From Sphingomonas qomolangmaensis (GTDB taxonomy: Bacteria > Pseudomonadota > Alphaproteobacteria > Sphingomonadales > Sphingomonadaceae): 64,000 nt of DNA. The DNA is taken from assembly GCF_024496245.1 (NCBI RefSeq), contig NZ_CP101740.1, positions 1,983,501 to 2,047,500 of the forward strand, in the 5' to 3' direction. Numbering within the stretch: the stretch's first letter is position 1; each line of letters begins with the position of its first letter. Under the pieces are notes generated by a model that was not told the DNA's origin, did not search any database, and was given only the letters and a program-made list of their open reading frames with translations. The position numbers were made by a program, and so were the translations under genes. Shown here piece by piece: positions 7,382 through 16,510 of the stretch.

Positions 7382-9043
7382 TCAAGCGCGCAACAATATT
7401 CGGCGCGATCCGCCTTCGGGATCGTCGACCATGCGGGGTTGGTCATCGAACACCATCGTCTGGCAACGCACTGGGTCGCTCGGGCTCCAGTCCAGCCCCG
7501 GCTGGCTGGGATTGCCCGTCCGCGCGAAGGTGGCCCAGGCGCCGGCCATCGTGCGCGCCAGCCGCTGCGCCGCAGGGGTATCTCCCGTGCACTGTTCGCA
7601 GCGCGCGGTGTTGTCGAAGCAAAAGGCGAGGTCGGCGGTATGCCACGCACCCGCCACCCCATCGAGCTGCGGCGACTGCCATTGGAACAGATACTGGTAC
7701 ACCGGTGCCCCGCCCTGCGCATGTTTGAGGCGCACCATGTCCTGCACCCGGTTGCGATAGGCGATGCTCTGCACCCCGTACGACAGCGTGCGAACCGCCT
7801 TTTCGGGATGCGCTTTCTTCATCGAGTCGATCAGCGCGTCGGCCTTCGCCGCGCCGAGTTGATCGGTCAGGTCCTTGCGCCACTCGGCTTCGATGGGGTT
7901 CGAGCCCCATCGCATGCCCTCTTCGCTCGTATTGCCGATCAGCATTGGCACATCGCGCGACACCTCGGGCGCCACATCGGCGAACGACCGGACGTCGATT
8001 ACCTTGCCGTCGAGCGTCGGCCCCCAGCCCACCCGCGGCGTTGGCGGCGGCCCGCCCAGCCTGCGCACCATCGGTCCGTTGATCTCGCCCGCAACAATGT
8101 TGCTTGCGGTCGAGAGATCGGCCCATGCGATCTTCTGGAGCGCCGCGATGTCGTTGGCGGCGATGCCGAGATGCTTGACCAGCCGCCGCGAATATTCGCG
8201 CGACTGCTGCGCCGTCGGCAGCGCCCCGCCGCCACCCGATTGCACCGCCGCGCGATGGATCAACCCTTTTCCAGATTGCATGCCGAGCAGCGTGGTGACC
8301 TTCGAGCCGCCGCCCGACTGGCCATAGATCATCACCTTGTCGGGATCCCCGCCGAACGCGGCAATGTTTTCCTGCACCCAGCGGAGCGCCGCTACGCAAT
8401 CGGTCATGCTGACATTGACCGACTCCTCATAGGCCGAACCACCCACCTCGACGAGGTCGAGGAACCCCAGCACGTTCAGCCGATGGTTGATCGACACCTG
8501 CACCACGTCGTGATGCCGTGCCATCTGGGCCCCGTCGTGCGACGCCAGCTCGTACGATGATCCGAAGGCAAAACCGCCGCCGTGGAAATACACCATCACC
8601 GGGCGATTGCCGCTGAGCGAAGGGGTCCAGACGTTCAGCTTGAGCATGTCCTCGCCCTGGAAGCCGTCGTCCCATTGCTGCAGGAACGTATGCTCGACCG
8701 CGCGGAAATTATGCGTCGTCTGCGGGCTGTTCGCACCATAGACGAGCGCGTTGTACGGCTCGGTCCAGGGCTTAGGCGGCTTGGCGGGCAGCCAGCGGTT
8801 TTCCCCGCCGGTATCCTGGCCATAGGGGATGCTCTTGAAGGTGAACACGTCGCCGGCGACATAGCCGCGCACCGGACCATATCGCGTTTTCGCAATCGCG
8901 CTGTGCGGCGTCGTGCTGCCGTGCGCGGGGCCGCGCGGCGGGAGCTGGATGCTCTGCGCACGCGCGGGGGGTAGCGCTAGGCCGGCACCTGCCGCCATCG
9001 ATGCGATCAGTGCACGCCGCCGGTCTATCAGCGGTCCGGCCAT
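7382..9043 (-). CDS. Type-B carboxylesterase with a Tat-type signal
   Basis: 553-aa type-B carboxylesterase, a paralogue of the downstream gene. The N-terminus MAGPLIDRRRALIASMAAGAG has a twin-arginine-like motif and hydrophobic core ending near ALPPARAQ, indicating Tat export in folded form, in contrast to the Sec signal of its partner. Motifs: EDMLKLNVW, FHGGGFAFGSS (oxyanion hole) and GQSGGG at the nucleophile elbow, where Gln replaces the usual Glu. The start at 9043 is set by AGGAGA 8 nt upstream; the in-frame extension to 9118 lacks these features. First gene of a probable two-gene esterase operon. Natural substrate unknown; such pairs in sphingomonads may act on plant- or xenobiotic-derived esters (inference). 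Confidence 0.87.
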   Translation of the reverse strand: MAGPLIDRRRALIASMAAGAGLALPPARAQSIQLPPRGPAHGSTTPHSAIAKTRYGPVRGYVAGDVFTFKSIPYGQDTGGENRWLPAKPPKPWTEPYNALVYGANSPQTTHNFRAVEHTFLQQWDDGFQGEDMLKLNVWTPSLSGNRPVMVYFHGGGFAFGSSYELASHDGAQMARHHDVVQVSINHRLNVLGFLDLVEVGGSAYEESVNVSMTDCVAALRWVQENIAAFGGDPDKVMIYGQSGGGSKVTTLLGMQSGKGLIHRAAVQSGGGGALPTAQQSREYSRRLVKHLGIAANDIAALQKIAWADLSTASNIVAGEINGPMVRRLGGPPPTPRVGWGPTLDGKVIDVRSFADVAPEVSRDVPMLIGNTSEEGMRWGSNPIEAEWRKDLTDQLGAAKADALIDSMKKAHPEKAVRTLSYGVQSIAYRNRVQDMVRLKHAQGGAPVYQYLFQWQSPQLDGVAGAWHTADLAFCFDNTARCEQCTGDTPAAQRLARTMAGAWATFARTGNPSQPGLDWSPSDPVRCQTMVFDDQPRMVDDPEGGSRRILLRA

Positions 9044-9339
9044 GTCTTGCTCTCCTATTGCCGCCTCATCTCGGACGCTAACCAAGCAAAGCGTAAAAGC
9101 GGCTATCCACTGCGTCAATACTCATACAAGATGCGCGAAAGGTCGGGAGAATAATGTATGCCTATTGGGCATTTTGCGGCGTGCGGGTGCTGGCCCGCAG
9201 CGGCATGCCGGCCGCAGCGCAGGATGCCGTGCACGCGCGTGGCGGTACACCGGTCTCGGTCGATCTTGCCGATCGCCCCGCCCGCATCAGCTGAAACCGT
9301 TTCACGTTCCACCGAAATCCAAGGACTAAGTTACCTTTA

Positions 9340-10269
9340 TCAATCTGCCCGAAACGTCACAGTCACCATATCGGAATAGTACCCGGCCCCAGCATGTTGC
9401 TGCGGGCCGACGACAAAGTCTAACGGCACGGACATTTCATTCTGACCGAACACAGCCAGCGATTGCCATCCTGTGCCGGTCAGATCGACCGGGACTCCCG
9501 CCAGCGCGACGTCATATTTAATCGGGGGCGCACCGGCAGAATGCTTGAGGGCGCCGTTATTTGCCGATTCGAACCGTGCCGTCACGTTCGCATTGCTGCG
9601 GATCGCAAAGGTGACAGTGTGGCGCGATCCTTGGGTGAGATCACCCAAGTCGACGGTTAAGTCTTTGACCCCCGGGCCGGCATCGGGGCTTTCCACTTTT
9701 AACACTGACGCCACCGGAACCGCGATACCCACGCTCCCTTCGTCGGCCAGCTCTGGTCCATTGTCGTCCCTGAAGAGCCGAATGACCGCCTGTCCCTGAT
9801 AGCTCCCCCCGCGTACGAATTGACCCGCCGGCACAGAAACATAGAGCGGGATTGAGACCGCGGATGCACCAGTCCTGAAAGCACCAGCGATACGGCTCAG
9901 CTGATTGCCTGCGAAATCGGGAGACAACACGGACGGCCCATTGGGGTCACGTAACAGATCAAATCGTAGCCGGTCCTGCGGTCCCGCCAGAAAATTCTCC
10001 CCGCCTGTCGTTAACCATGATGCAGTTATGAAGTAGCGGCACCCTGCGCCTTCGTGCCGAATGGTGATGGGTACAACCTCGAACTCGTCGCCTTGGTCGA
10101 AAACTTCGTAGCCACGGCCGTAGAGCCCTCGCCATTCCACGTCATTTTCCACCCTCATTTCTAATCGACATTCTGCATCGTCGGGCAGGTCTTGAGCAAC
10201 TGCCATGCCCGGGGAGAATGTTATGGTGCCGGCCGCGCACCAGAAGGCGGCAAAACGATCGAGGATCAC
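9340..10269 (-). CDS. Chaperone-usher pilus tip/minor subunit (spore coat protein U-like)
   Basis: 309-aa secreted protein, last gene of the pilus operon. The signal peptide region runs to about residue 25 (GMAVAQ). Two beta-rich parts are visible: an N-terminal domain with CRLEMRVENDVEW and a cysteine pair, and a C-terminal domain ending AGAGYYSDMVTVTFRA, the style of the last strand in spore-coat-U/pilin subunits. Two-domain tip adhesins of this kind cap archaic (Csu-like) pili and make contact with surfaces. The start overlaps the usher stop by 4 nt. The receptor is not predictable. The roughly 300 nt downstream, before the esterase gene, contain no gene that I can support. Confidence 0.68.
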   Translation of the reverse strand: MILDRFAAFWCAAGTITFSPGMAVAQDLPDDAECRLEMRVENDVEWRGLYGRGYEVFDQGDEFEVVPITIRHEGAGCRYFITASWLTTGGENFLAGPQDRLRFDLLRDPNGPSVLSPDFAGNQLSRIAGAFRTGASAVSIPLYVSVPAGQFVRGGSYQGQAVIRLFRDDNGPELADEGSVGIAVPVASVLKVESPDAGPGVKDLTVDLGDLTQGSRHTVTFAIRSNANVTARFESANNGALKHSAGAPPIKYDVALAGVPVDLTGTGWQSLAVFGQNEMSVPLDFVVGPQQHAGAGYYSDMVTVTFRAD

Positions 10270-12848
10270 GGCTGATCTCCTTTGCGCGCAGGCATTTCTA
10301 GGTCGAGTGGAACGGGCTGTTCAATCCGATGGATGCCTACTGTTTCCGAAGGTACGCTAACGGTGGTGCGGGCGACGATATCACCCGCGGAAATCGTGAT
10401 TTCATAAGAAGTACCTTGAGCAACGTTTTCAAGAAAGAAACGTCCGCTGCCGTTCGTAAATATGAGCAACGGCTCGTCCTTCTCTCCCGCTCCCACTTTA
10501 CGCGCCTGTCCCGACGCAAAACTGACAGGCTTGCCGACCTTATCGACCAGTGTTCCGATGAGGGAGGCGTTGTTATCGCTACCCACGAGGAGCTTGAAGC
10601 CACTGCGATATCCCGGGCGTACGACGAAGATCTGACCGCCAACAGAGGTCCCGGCGGGTGCAGACGGCGCATCCACCTGGATGGTACGATCAAAATAGGC
10701 TGGAAGATTGGGGATGACCGCAGGCCCTAGGGTACCACTGTATGCGGTGTACCGGGTCGTAGTGGAGCCAAACCCCTGACGCGGCTCTACCGCTAGTTGA
10801 TAATCGGCCGCACCAGATGCAAGATCGACCAAGGCAAAGCTGTTACTGATGGGGCGCCCGATCGCAAATGCTCCGTCGGCCATGACAATTGACGAACCGA
10901 ATGACAGGCCAGTTCGAAGATCATTTTGTCCGCTTTGACCCGTGGAGCGGGTCAAGTCTGCCGCGGCCTCGAAACGATTTCCGATATAGCTCATCCGCGC
11001 GAACTGCCTGTCAAAGTCGTCTCGATGCTCGGCACCCGCACTCATACCGATGGCCCCGACACCCAAGGCGGCCAATCGATTATATTCTACGCGTGAAGCA
11101 TTATTCTGCGAGGTGTAGCTGGCATTGAGAGCTCCGCGACCCAACGGCACCGACAGGGATGCCCGGACAACCGGCCCTGTTTCCTCAGGACTTTTCTGAT
11201 ATTCGCCACCAATAGCAAGCGACCCCCAAGGGAATTGATACGAAATATTGGTGCCGACATAGTAACGACTTCCAAAACCCCTAACTTCTTCATATCCGCC
11301 ATAACCTTGCATTCGTGTTCGCTGGTTGATCATTTGCCCAGCTCGAAGCGATGCAGAGGTTGTGATTAGGTTGCTTCCGAAAATCCCATTTAGCGAACGA
11401 TAATCCTCACCCGTCACGGTAAGCAGGGCATCGATTGCCCGACCTCTTTGGGCATCCGCATCTCGCCAGGCATATTGGAGGGCAACGCGACTGCTAGAAA
11501 GTCCGGGATTGTTGGCATTCGTCCCGATATTGAGAGCAATCGATCCTATGGGAGATGCCCAGATGCCTTCAGCACCAACGAGATTGAATTGGCGATCGCC
11601 TTCGATATTCGCACCGATCGTCAGCGTGTCGCTCAATCCATAACGAACATAGCCAAGTAGGTTATAGTTCCCGCTATCATAGACCCTGCCCCGATCATCG
11701 TCTCGATAGGGAACGCCAAGGTTCAACGCAAAGTCGATCAACCCCGGGCTTAGCAGCTCGATGTCATAAAACGCAGGAAAGGAAATGATCTTTACTTCAC
11801 CAGTAGCGTAGGTAATCCGCAGCTCGATATCGTTGGCAGCCGATGGAACAAGCGGAAAATCTCGCAAACTGAACCTGCCCGCTGGAAGGTCGAAGCTGCG
11901 GGCGGGAACGCCGTTGAGAACAATTTCAACTCTGGCAGGCCGATCGAGCTCAAAGCCCCGCTCAGAGATAGGCCTGATATTACGGTAGGGATCAATCGGG
12001 TACTCACGATAGGCTGAGATTCCAGCCATTCTAGGGGCTAGCTGGAAGGGTCGAGTACCCACGCTGAGGTCGCCCAACTCGTATCGGATCAAGCGGCTGA
12101 CATCGTCATAGGTCAAACGGATATCCCCGCGAGACCAGCGGTTCCGGCGGCGCTCATCATACCGAAACCGAGCTTGGGCGGCCACACCAAACAGATTCGC
12201 CCCTAGATCGATATCAGCCGCTTTGCCGCTAACCCCCCGATCCCGCGTCGTCGTTTGGGCGATAACATCGACACCTGCTCGGAATGAGGCATAGGCTGAA
12301 ACGACAGCCTGATCGGCGTAATCGATATCCTGACGACGCCGCGCAGTTCTCAGGATCAGTTCGCGGACATTTCGCAAGCTGGACGGTACACGAATACGAA
12401 GCACCAATTGTCCTGGATCGAATGTCACATCCAATCCGAGCGATCGCAAATCTTGAAACGCAACGGTTGGCTTTTGCGAAACAGATCTGAGCTTCGCGGC
12501 CAATTCGGGTAGCGCTATGGGTAAGAGTGCGTTGCGGACCAAGCCGGCGTCGATGCTGCCGTCGTCGCTTGTCCCTGGGGTTATCCGATAATCGCCGACG
12601 TTGATATCATCAACGAGCACAGAGTATTCACCCGCGGCCGGCGCTGGACGGTCCGTGCCGAAAACCTGGCGAAACAATGCGTCGGTATCTTGGTTATCGG
12701 TAACCTGAGACACCTCCTGATCCGATGGTTTTGAGGTATCGGTCGCCACGAGCGGTGCAGTCACCTCGCGTCGCATTGCGTACGCCTGGGAAGCGCAGCT
12801 TATTATTAGACCCGCCGCTGCCATCGGCATCTGAAGGGATATGTGCAC
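10266..12848 (-). CDS. Fimbrial outer-membrane usher
   Basis: 860-aa outer membrane usher (FimD/PapC superfamily) that threads chaperone-bound pilin subunits across the outer membrane. The order seen is signal peptide (to about residue 25), N-terminal periplasmic region, a long beta-barrel with alternating polar/aromatic strands (for example YNLLGYVRYGLSDTLTIGAN), a plug-type region, and C-terminal beta domains including GTLVDKVGKPVSFASGQ and FTNGSGRFFLENV. The length fits a complete usher. It lies 11 nt after the chaperone gene and overlaps the tip gene by 4 nt. A/T-ending codons are noticeably commoner than in core genes of the window, suggesting transfer from another background. Confidence 0.9.
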   Translation of the reverse strand: MHISLQMPMAAAGLIISCASQAYAMRREVTAPLVATDTSKPSDQEVSQVTDNQDTDALFRQVFGTDRPAPAAGEYSVLVDDINVGDYRITPGTSDDGSIDAGLVRNALLPIALPELAAKLRSVSQKPTVAFQDLRSLGLDVTFDPGQLVLRIRVPSSLRNVRELILRTARRRQDIDYADQAVVSAYASFRAGVDVIAQTTTRDRGVSGKAADIDLGANLFGVAAQARFRYDERRRNRWSRGDIRLTYDDVSRLIRYELGDLSVGTRPFQLAPRMAGISAYREYPIDPYRNIRPISERGFELDRPARVEIVLNGVPARSFDLPAGRFSLRDFPLVPSAANDIELRITYATGEVKIISFPAFYDIELLSPGLIDFALNLGVPYRDDDRGRVYDSGNYNLLGYVRYGLSDTLTIGANIEGDRQFNLVGAEGIWASPIGSIALNIGTNANNPGLSSSRVALQYAWRDADAQRGRAIDALLTVTGEDYRSLNGIFGSNLITTSASLRAGQMINQRTRMQGYGGYEEVRGFGSRYYVGTNISYQFPWGSLAIGGEYQKSPEETGPVVRASLSVPLGRGALNASYTSQNNASRVEYNRLAALGVGAIGMSAGAEHRDDFDRQFARMSYIGNRFEAAADLTRSTGQSGQNDLRTGLSFGSSIVMADGAFAIGRPISNSFALVDLASGAADYQLAVEPRQGFGSTTTRYTAYSGTLGPAVIPNLPAYFDRTIQVDAPSAPAGTSVGGQIFVVRPGYRSGFKLLVGSDNNASLIGTLVDKVGKPVSFASGQARKVGAGEKDEPLLIFTNGSGRFFLENVAQGTSYEITISAGDIVARTTVSVPSETVGIHRIEQPVPLDLEMPARKGDQP

Positions 12849-12859
12849 GGCATATCCCT

Positions 12860-13618
12860 TTAGAGCGTCGTATACTTGGTTTGCAGCTGTCCCTGTAGCG
12901 CCCCCGTCTCAAGACCATCTGGCGCGGGAATACGCACAACACGTTCCACGCCGGGCAGGATGTTAAGCCCAGCCAAGGGTTTGACTTGATCACCTGTCAA
13001 ATTGAGGATTCGGCCAGTGGCCGTGGTCAGTTGGAGCGAAGGCTGGTCGAGAATGGCTCGGAGCGTGCCATCCGAACGGATCCGCACCTCTAGAGAAGCC
13101 GCACCACCGGCTTCAGCAACTCTCGTGACTGACGTTAAAGAGGCTGATGGCGTCGCCCCCTTGGGAACCACATAAAGCGCTGCCTCATAACGGTATTTCA
13201 TCGTCACATCGGCGACGCGGCCGTTTGACTCCGCGCGTTTGAACTTGATCGGGAGCTGGTTTGTCACGATTCGATAGGAAAGCTCGTGCTTTGGAGCTGG
13301 ATCCCCGACCCACTGGACCTTAAAGCTTTGGCTGGTTTTCGGCGGAATCACCATTTGGGGCGGATAAATGACGATATCGTCATCCTCTGGCGTAAGCACA
13401 TCCTCTCCATCAGCTAGTTGTTTCCGCCCGTAGGCGCGCACTTCGATAGCGATCGGGACTTCGTGCGAATTGGTGATCATCATGGCTTGGCTTGAACCAG
13501 GGCCAGAAGGCGCCAGCTGGAAGACGATTGGCTTAAGGTCGTAAGCACCCACATGGGCGGTTGTCGCGATCGCAGCTACTACAACAAATGATCGTGTGAT
13601 TTTCATACGTGTCGACAT
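12860..13618 (-). CDS. Periplasmic pilus assembly chaperone
   Basis: 252-aa PapD-like chaperone with two immunoglobulin domains. The signal peptide region is MKITRSFVVVAAIATTAHVG. Domain 1 contains IVFQLAPSGPGSSQAMMITN and the strand LSYRIVTNQLPIKF; the family uses this edge to donate a strand to pilin subunits. Domain 2 ends LQGQLQTKYTTL. A start at ATG 13618 or ATG 13606 is possible; the former is kept because GGGG lies just upstream. It sits after a strong intercistronic hairpin that separates it from the pilin gene and 11 nt before the usher, as expected for a chaperone-usher operon. Confidence 0.88.
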   Translation of the reverse strand: MSTRMKITRSFVVVAAIATTAHVGAYDLKPIVFQLAPSGPGSSQAMMITNSHEVPIAIEVRAYGRKQLADGEDVLTPEDDDIVIYPPQMVIPPKTSQSFKVQWVGDPAPKHELSYRIVTNQLPIKFKRAESNGRVADVTMKYRYEAALYVVPKGATPSASLTSVTRVAEAGGAASLEVRIRSDGTLRAILDQPSLQLTTATGRILNLTGDQVKPLAGLNILPGVERVVRIPAPDGLETGALQGQLQTKYTTL

Positions 13619-13649
13619 GGCAGCCCCCCAATCTGGTACCTGATTATAG

Positions 13650-13692
13650 TTGCCCTGGGTCGGGAAGACGCGTTCCTCCCGACCCAGGACAA
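13650..13692 (-). promoter_or_regulatory. Intercistronic stem-loop between pilin and chaperone genes
   Basis: Sixteen-base arms TTGCCCTGGGTCGGGA (13650-13665) and TCCCGACCCAGGACAA (13677-13692) pair completely in the minus-strand RNA if one G-U wobble is allowed, with an 11-nt loop. No U-run follows it, so it is not a classical intrinsic terminator. Its position right after the pilin stop suggests a processing/stability or attenuation element that raises pilin over chaperone and usher expression (inference). Confidence 0.75.
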
Positions 13693-13710
13693 CCTCTATG
13701 CGAGGGGTGC

Positions 13711-14238
13711 TTAGAGGTTGGCTTTAAGAGTAATCGTCAGCTCGTCCTCGTACGTTCCCGCGACGGCATATTCAGCCAGGCTGTCGAACGAAAGATCGAG
13801 ATTGCCGGTGCGAGTGCCGCCATTCAGCAGGATGTTGGTCCAGTCGTTGTCGGTGACAATAACCACGGGGGCCGCCTGCATCGATGCAGAATTGGTGCTG
13901 GTGGCACCAATGCCCAGACCCAGGAAGCTGGCTTCCACGTCATAATCGATGTTGACAGCGCCAGCGCTCTCCACATGCCGCATGCCGCCGTTCTGCGACT
14001 GCAGTGACACGGTATAGGGCGAGTTGCAGGAATAAAGGACGGTGAGCACGCCCTGATTGCCGGTTTCCAGCATATCGACGCTGTAGGAGCCGCTGCCTTC
14101 GGGCACCAGTTCACAATTGCTCGCGACCGACCCAGAAAGGGCAATCGCATAGCTTTCGGAATCCTGTGCCATTGCTGGAGTCGCCGCAAGCATAAGCGAG
14201 CCGACTGCAACACTGGCGAGTTTTGCGATGGTCTTCAT
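13711..14238 (-). CDS. Major pilin subunit, spore coat protein U-like
   Basis: 175-aa secreted structural subunit, first gene of the pilus operon. Signal peptide MKTIAKLASVAVGSLMLAAT with cleavage after AMAQ. The mature part has a conserved cysteine pair (SNCELVPEG and LYSCNSPYTV) typical of Csu-type/spore-coat-U pilins, and ends in a beta strand YEDELTITLKANL. Pilin monomers polymerise by donor-strand exchange into surface fibres for adhesion and biofilm. The start at 14238 is supported by AGGAGA about 8 nt upstream; the in-frame extension upstream of it has no signal features. Followed by a strong stem-loop and then the chaperone gene. Confidence 0.83.
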   Translation of the reverse strand: MKTIAKLASVAVGSLMLAATPAMAQDSESYAIALSGSVASNCELVPEGSGSYSVDMLETGNQGVLTVLYSCNSPYTVSLQSQNGGMRHVESAGAVNIDYDVEASFLGLGIGATSTNSASMQAAPVVIVTDNDWTNILLNGGTRTGNLDLSFDSLAEYAVAGTYEDELTITLKANL

Positions 14239-14738
14239 AATCTGTCTCCTGTTGGCTCTTCCGTGACAGGACCCCCAAACACGCGCAGGCGACCAACCAT
14301 ATTTCTGCTTCATGCTATCGTGTCCCGTCAGCCAATTTACCGAAATCATGGGATAGCGGTGGCACGCACTAGGGTGCTTCGGGCATCAGTCAGTTGACCA
14401 GAAAGTGCCGATCGCCAACGCAAGTAGAAATATGGAATCGCGCTTTTGATATTGCGATTTTGCGATTGCGCTTTCGAGCTTGAACCGACACTTTAGGGTT
14501 GGTTCATTTTGGATTGAATTTACGTTTCTTTTACCTATTGTTCAGCCGCTCGGGTCCGAGTCGCATTGCGTATCTGTGATCGGTAACAAATGGTTTTCGT
14601 CGCTTGGCAAGCGGGACAAAAGGGAACACCCTTCACCCGAATTAATAGCCGCCAAAGCGTCACTTTTGCGTTTTCGCAAAGTCACCCGCTTGTTTTTGAT
14701 CACTATGGTTTTGACGGTTCAGATCAAACGAGGGTGTC
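14239..14738. other. AT-rich divergent intergenic region of the pilus operon and its likely regulator
   Basis: About 500 nt between the pilin gene and the LuxR-type gene. It is markedly AT-richer than the window average and contains a short-period repeat of the type TTGCGATTTTGCGATTGCG around 14451-14471. It must hold both promoters. No gene is supported here and no defined operator could be assigned by eye. Confidence 0.5.
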
Positions 14739-15443
14739 ATGTGCAAGCCGCTATCTGTGGTCCTAGTTTGTCAGGGTTCACTGTTCTGCGAAATGATCGG
14801 TAAAGCCCTAAAGGCGGAAGGGATCACTTTATCGGCATCGACACGAAATTTTCAGGTGGCGGCCAAGACAGTCATCAATTCGGCCGACGTCGGCATTTAC
14901 GTGGACACCCACCAGTCCGCTGATGGTGAGCAGCTAGCTGCCATGGCCGCGAATATTCCGGTTGCAAACTGGATCGTCATGCATGACGAAAACGATAGCG
15001 ATTTCTATTCGGCAATGGCCGCTCGCGGCAAGCCGGTCTGCAGCGTTCCTACCGATCTTTCTTGCGAAGCTTTGGGTCATCTCGTGGCCTTGGCGGCTGA
15101 GGTTCCCAGGATCTGCATCGGAGAGCAAAACAGAATGATTCAATACCGGTCGCGCAGCAAAGCCATCTTAACCGCAAAGCTTGATCATGGTCAGAAGGAA
15201 TTGCTGCGGTTGATTTCCCAGGGCATGTCCAACAAGGAAATTGCGCGCGGCATAGCTTGCACCGAAAATACCGTTAAGATGCGCGTACGTGCATTGCTGA
15301 CGAAGCTTGGTGTGGCAAACCGTACACAGGCGGGAGTGCTTGCGGCCTGGGCCGAATTCACGGGGTGTTCTGAGTCGAGCGAGACTCAAGCGTCGGGATT
15401 GTATCGGCGCCGGAAGGACGACCAGGCGTCACTGTTCAATTGA
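14739..15443 (+). CDS. LuxR/NarL-type transcriptional regulator with a degenerate receiver
   Basis: 234-aa regulator. The C-terminal half is a clear GerE-type HTH: LDHGQKELLRLISQGMSNKE, then IARGIACTENTVKMRVRALLTKLGVANRTQA. The N-terminal ~130 residues look like a response-regulator fold (VVLVCQGSLFCEMIGKALKA near the start), but the acidic pair normally found after the first strand is missing (CQGS instead of a DD/ED pair). An Asp is present near the usual acceptor site in ADVGIYVDTHQS. It may therefore work without phosphorylation. ATG 14739 has a GAGGG-type site upstream. It is transcribed away from the pilus operon and is the obvious candidate regulator of it. A/T-rich codon use matches the pilus genes. 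Confidence 0.8.
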   Translation: MCKPLSVVLVCQGSLFCEMIGKALKAEGITLSASTRNFQVAAKTVINSADVGIYVDTHQSADGEQLAAMAANIPVANWIVMHDENDSDFYSAMAARGKPVCSVPTDLSCEALGHLVALAAEVPRICIGEQNRMIQYRSRSKAILTAKLDHGQKELLRLISQGMSNKEIARGIACTENTVKMRVRALLTKLGVANRTQAGVLAAWAEFTGCSESSETQASGLYRRRKDDQASLFN

Positions 15444-16510
15444 GCACATTATTGGTGACGAAGATCACATCCACTGTAGTGGCAACCCTGGTGATGCGGG
15501 ATGCAATCTTACAAATCTGGACGCTGTCGCCTCTGGGAAGGAAGTATCGGCCGATTCAGATCGATAGTGGCAAATTGGCAATGTGTTGCTGACGCAATTT
15601 CAATTTCCTAACCTTCATCCAACACCGACGAATGGCGGCTTCCGGGATCGGATCGCAACCTGGAAAACGGCCAATGACTAGGCGAGTAGCAGCCATCTCG
15701 TCGCAGGTGAACGAACGGCCAGAAAGGCGATCGCTCACTCCAAAGCAAACGGTCCGCGCTCCACCCCATTCCGCCGCTTGGAATACCTCAAAGGCACTGC
15801 AAGCCATAATGTGTCTGCTAAAATGTAGCTTTGCGGTCGAGCGAGCAAAATACCGCTCCGAAGCCAGTGGGTTAGGCGCAGATCAGGGCTCCCCTCCTAG
15901 CACCGGGTTCCTGTTCGCGGACCGGCATCAACGGATGCGGAAAATCGAATGCATTAGCCATGCTCGGCATGCCTTTTACGATCGTGCGCTAGCTGCTGCT
16001 CTGCTTGGCACGCCGTTTATGCCTGGCGCTGCGCATCGAAACAGTAGGGAGTATGACCACCTATCAGCCGGCACGGAAGTGATTTCGTGCGTTACCGGAT
16101 ACGCAGAAGCCAGGCGTCGAACTCGACCTGCGAGCAAGCTGGGGGCCATATTGGGGGCTTCTCATAATCTTTGAACCTAAACTTCCCCTTCCTTGTCAAG
16201 TATTTGGTGAAGTTTATGCGATTCCCTTCACCCGCTCCATCCTGCGATGCGCTCAGGCCGACGGAGCTTTGCCGCCCGCTGCGCCAAGCCCAACGGCAAT
16301 TGCGCCTGCAAACACCTCCCGCTCAGCCTATCGGCGAATAATACCGCAGCAGCAGGCCAGCCCTGGGTCCGACGGTCCGAGGCGCGGCGCCGATGAGCGG
16401 CACCGGGATGGCAATGGCGCGTGTCTTGCGCCGTTGGCGATCAGAACGACGATCTCGCCGGTTCGGCGACGAACGGGTGGGCGGCTATGCACCCGCCCCC
16501 TCGCCTGCCC
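15444..16510. other. Long region with little recognisable coding
   Basis: About 1.07 kb. The only frame I would keep as a candidate is the minus-strand one at 15556-15807, listed separately. The plus-strand frame 15632-16174 has low-complexity, unnatural composition. No tRNA, integrase or transposase was recognised. The base composition of the first 700 nt resembles the pilus region, so it may be the decayed edge of the same acquired segment. Confidence 0.4.
15556..15807 (-). CDS. Possible small hypothetical protein, 83 aa
   Basis: The translation has natural-looking composition (for example VFQAAEWGGARTVCFGVSDR and TRLVIGRFPGCDPIPEAAIR) with codons typical of this AT-richer segment, but no clear ribosome binding site precedes ATG 15807 and the family is not recognised. 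It could also be a fragment of a decayed gene. Confidence 0.3.
   Translation of the reverse strand: MACSAFEVFQAAEWGGARTVCFGVSDRLSGRSFTCDEMAATRLVIGRFPGCDPIPEAAIRRCWMKVRKLKLRQQHIANLPLSI

Noticed and set aside
5946..7760. Open frame of 604 codons opposite the esterases
   Set aside because: Shadow of two complete carboxylesterase genes that carry signal peptides and catalytic motifs.
16130..16165. Possible attachment site or integrase remnant near GGGGGCCATATTGGGGGC
   Set aside because: No tRNA gene, integrase or matching direct repeat was found elsewhere in the window.
15632..16174. Plus-strand open frame of 180 codons in the poorly coding region
   Set aside because: No family-like sequence, no convincing start site and irregular composition; more likely non-coding or decayed DNA.
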